Source: an uncultured Clostridia bacterium (lineage in GTDB: Bacteria > Bacillota > Clostridia > Oscillospirales > Acutalibacteraceae). Taken from it: a DNA stretch of 33,724 nt. The notes beneath the pieces were generated by a model, which saw only the letters and a program-made list of their open reading frames with translations, made no database searches and was not told the DNA's origin. The position numbers and the translations under genes were made by a program. Positions within the stretch are counted from its first letter, which is position 1. Each line of letters opens with the position of its first letter. The stretch spans positions 1 through 33,724 of the forward strand of contig CALWIO010000021.1 of the NCBI GenBank assembly GCA_944380765.1. The letters run 5' to 3'. Shown one piece after another: positions 33,638 to 33,724 of this stretch.

Positions 33638-33724
33638 GCCGGTGTGATGGAATTGGCAGACGTGCTGGACTCAAAATCCAGTGGTAGCGATACCGTACCG
33701 GTTCGACCCCGGTCACCGGCACCA
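33638..33724 (+). tRNA. tRNA-Leu (anticodon CAA)
   Basis: The acceptor arms GCCGGTG (33638-33644) and CACCGGC (33714-33720) pair fully, followed by A and an encoded CCA. The anticodon stem CTGGA/TCCAG encloses the loop CTCAAAA, which gives CAA and reads UUG leucine codons. The long variable arm and the T-loop TTCGACC fit a class II leucine tRNA. UUG/UUA-type tRNAs are substrates of MiaA/MiaB, both encoded in this window. Confidence 0.97.

Overview
The window reads as chromosomal DNA of a low-to-moderate GC, Gram-positive anaerobe of the class Clostridia, most likely an Oscillospirales/Ruminococcaceae-type gut bacterium. The support is the DivIVA/SepF cell-division pair, a YlbF-type protein beside miaB, TTG and GTG starts, strong AGGAGG-type ribosome sites, split transketolase subunits, an NADP-type glutamate dehydrogenase and a flavin/iron-sulfur NAD(P)H-ferredoxin complex. 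No phage, insertion sequence, CRISPR array or toxin-antitoxin pair was seen. Genus-level placement is inference.

Layout. Bases 1-1477 hold two tandem zinc-ribbon membrane proteins. A bidirectional terminator separates them from gdhA on the minus strand. A 358-base AT-rich gap carries divergent promoters for gdhA and for tsaE-tsaB-rpiB; upp follows from its own promoter. Converging on upp is a minus-strand pair: a Gfo/Idh/MocA oxidoreductase and a family-6 (hypoxanthine-type) DNA glycosylase. Next on the minus strand is a small SCP2-domain protein with its own promoter and terminator.

From 8099 to 23923 fourteen more plus-strand genes follow an alpha/beta hydrolase with no recognisable terminator between them: miaB, a YlbF-like gene, mutS, mutL, miaA, an HlyD-like membrane protein, yggS, sepF, divIVA, lspA, an RluD-family gene, a HAD phosphatase and the two transketolase halves. 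tRNA ms2i6A modification (MiaA then MiaB), mismatch repair (MutS/MutL), septum formation and lipoprotein processing are therefore probably co-transcribed, at least in part. A bidirectional terminator and a convergent PHP-domain gene close the block.

From 24800 to 29805 three tightly packed genes encode a multi-cluster flavoprotein complex: a NuoE-like subunit, a NuoF-like subunit with extra ferredoxin domains, and a 920-residue fusion of NuoG-type [2Fe-2S], GltD/NfnB-type FAD/NADPH, two [4Fe-4S] and a shortened NuoG-like domain. It has no hydrogenase active-site motifs and best fits a Stn-type NADH/ferredoxin/NADPH transhydrogenase. After a terminator, metF has its own promoter and leads into DUF5685, a J-domain-like protein, a small membrane protein and radC, all overlapping or nearly so. 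A consensus promoter drives tRNA-Leu(CAA), which ends exactly at the window edge.

Most of the window is ordinary housekeeping sequence. The parts most worth a second look are the Stn-like complex, the DUF5685 / HPD-less J protein / membrane protein cluster, and the cysteine-rich tail of the YlbF-like protein next to miaB.
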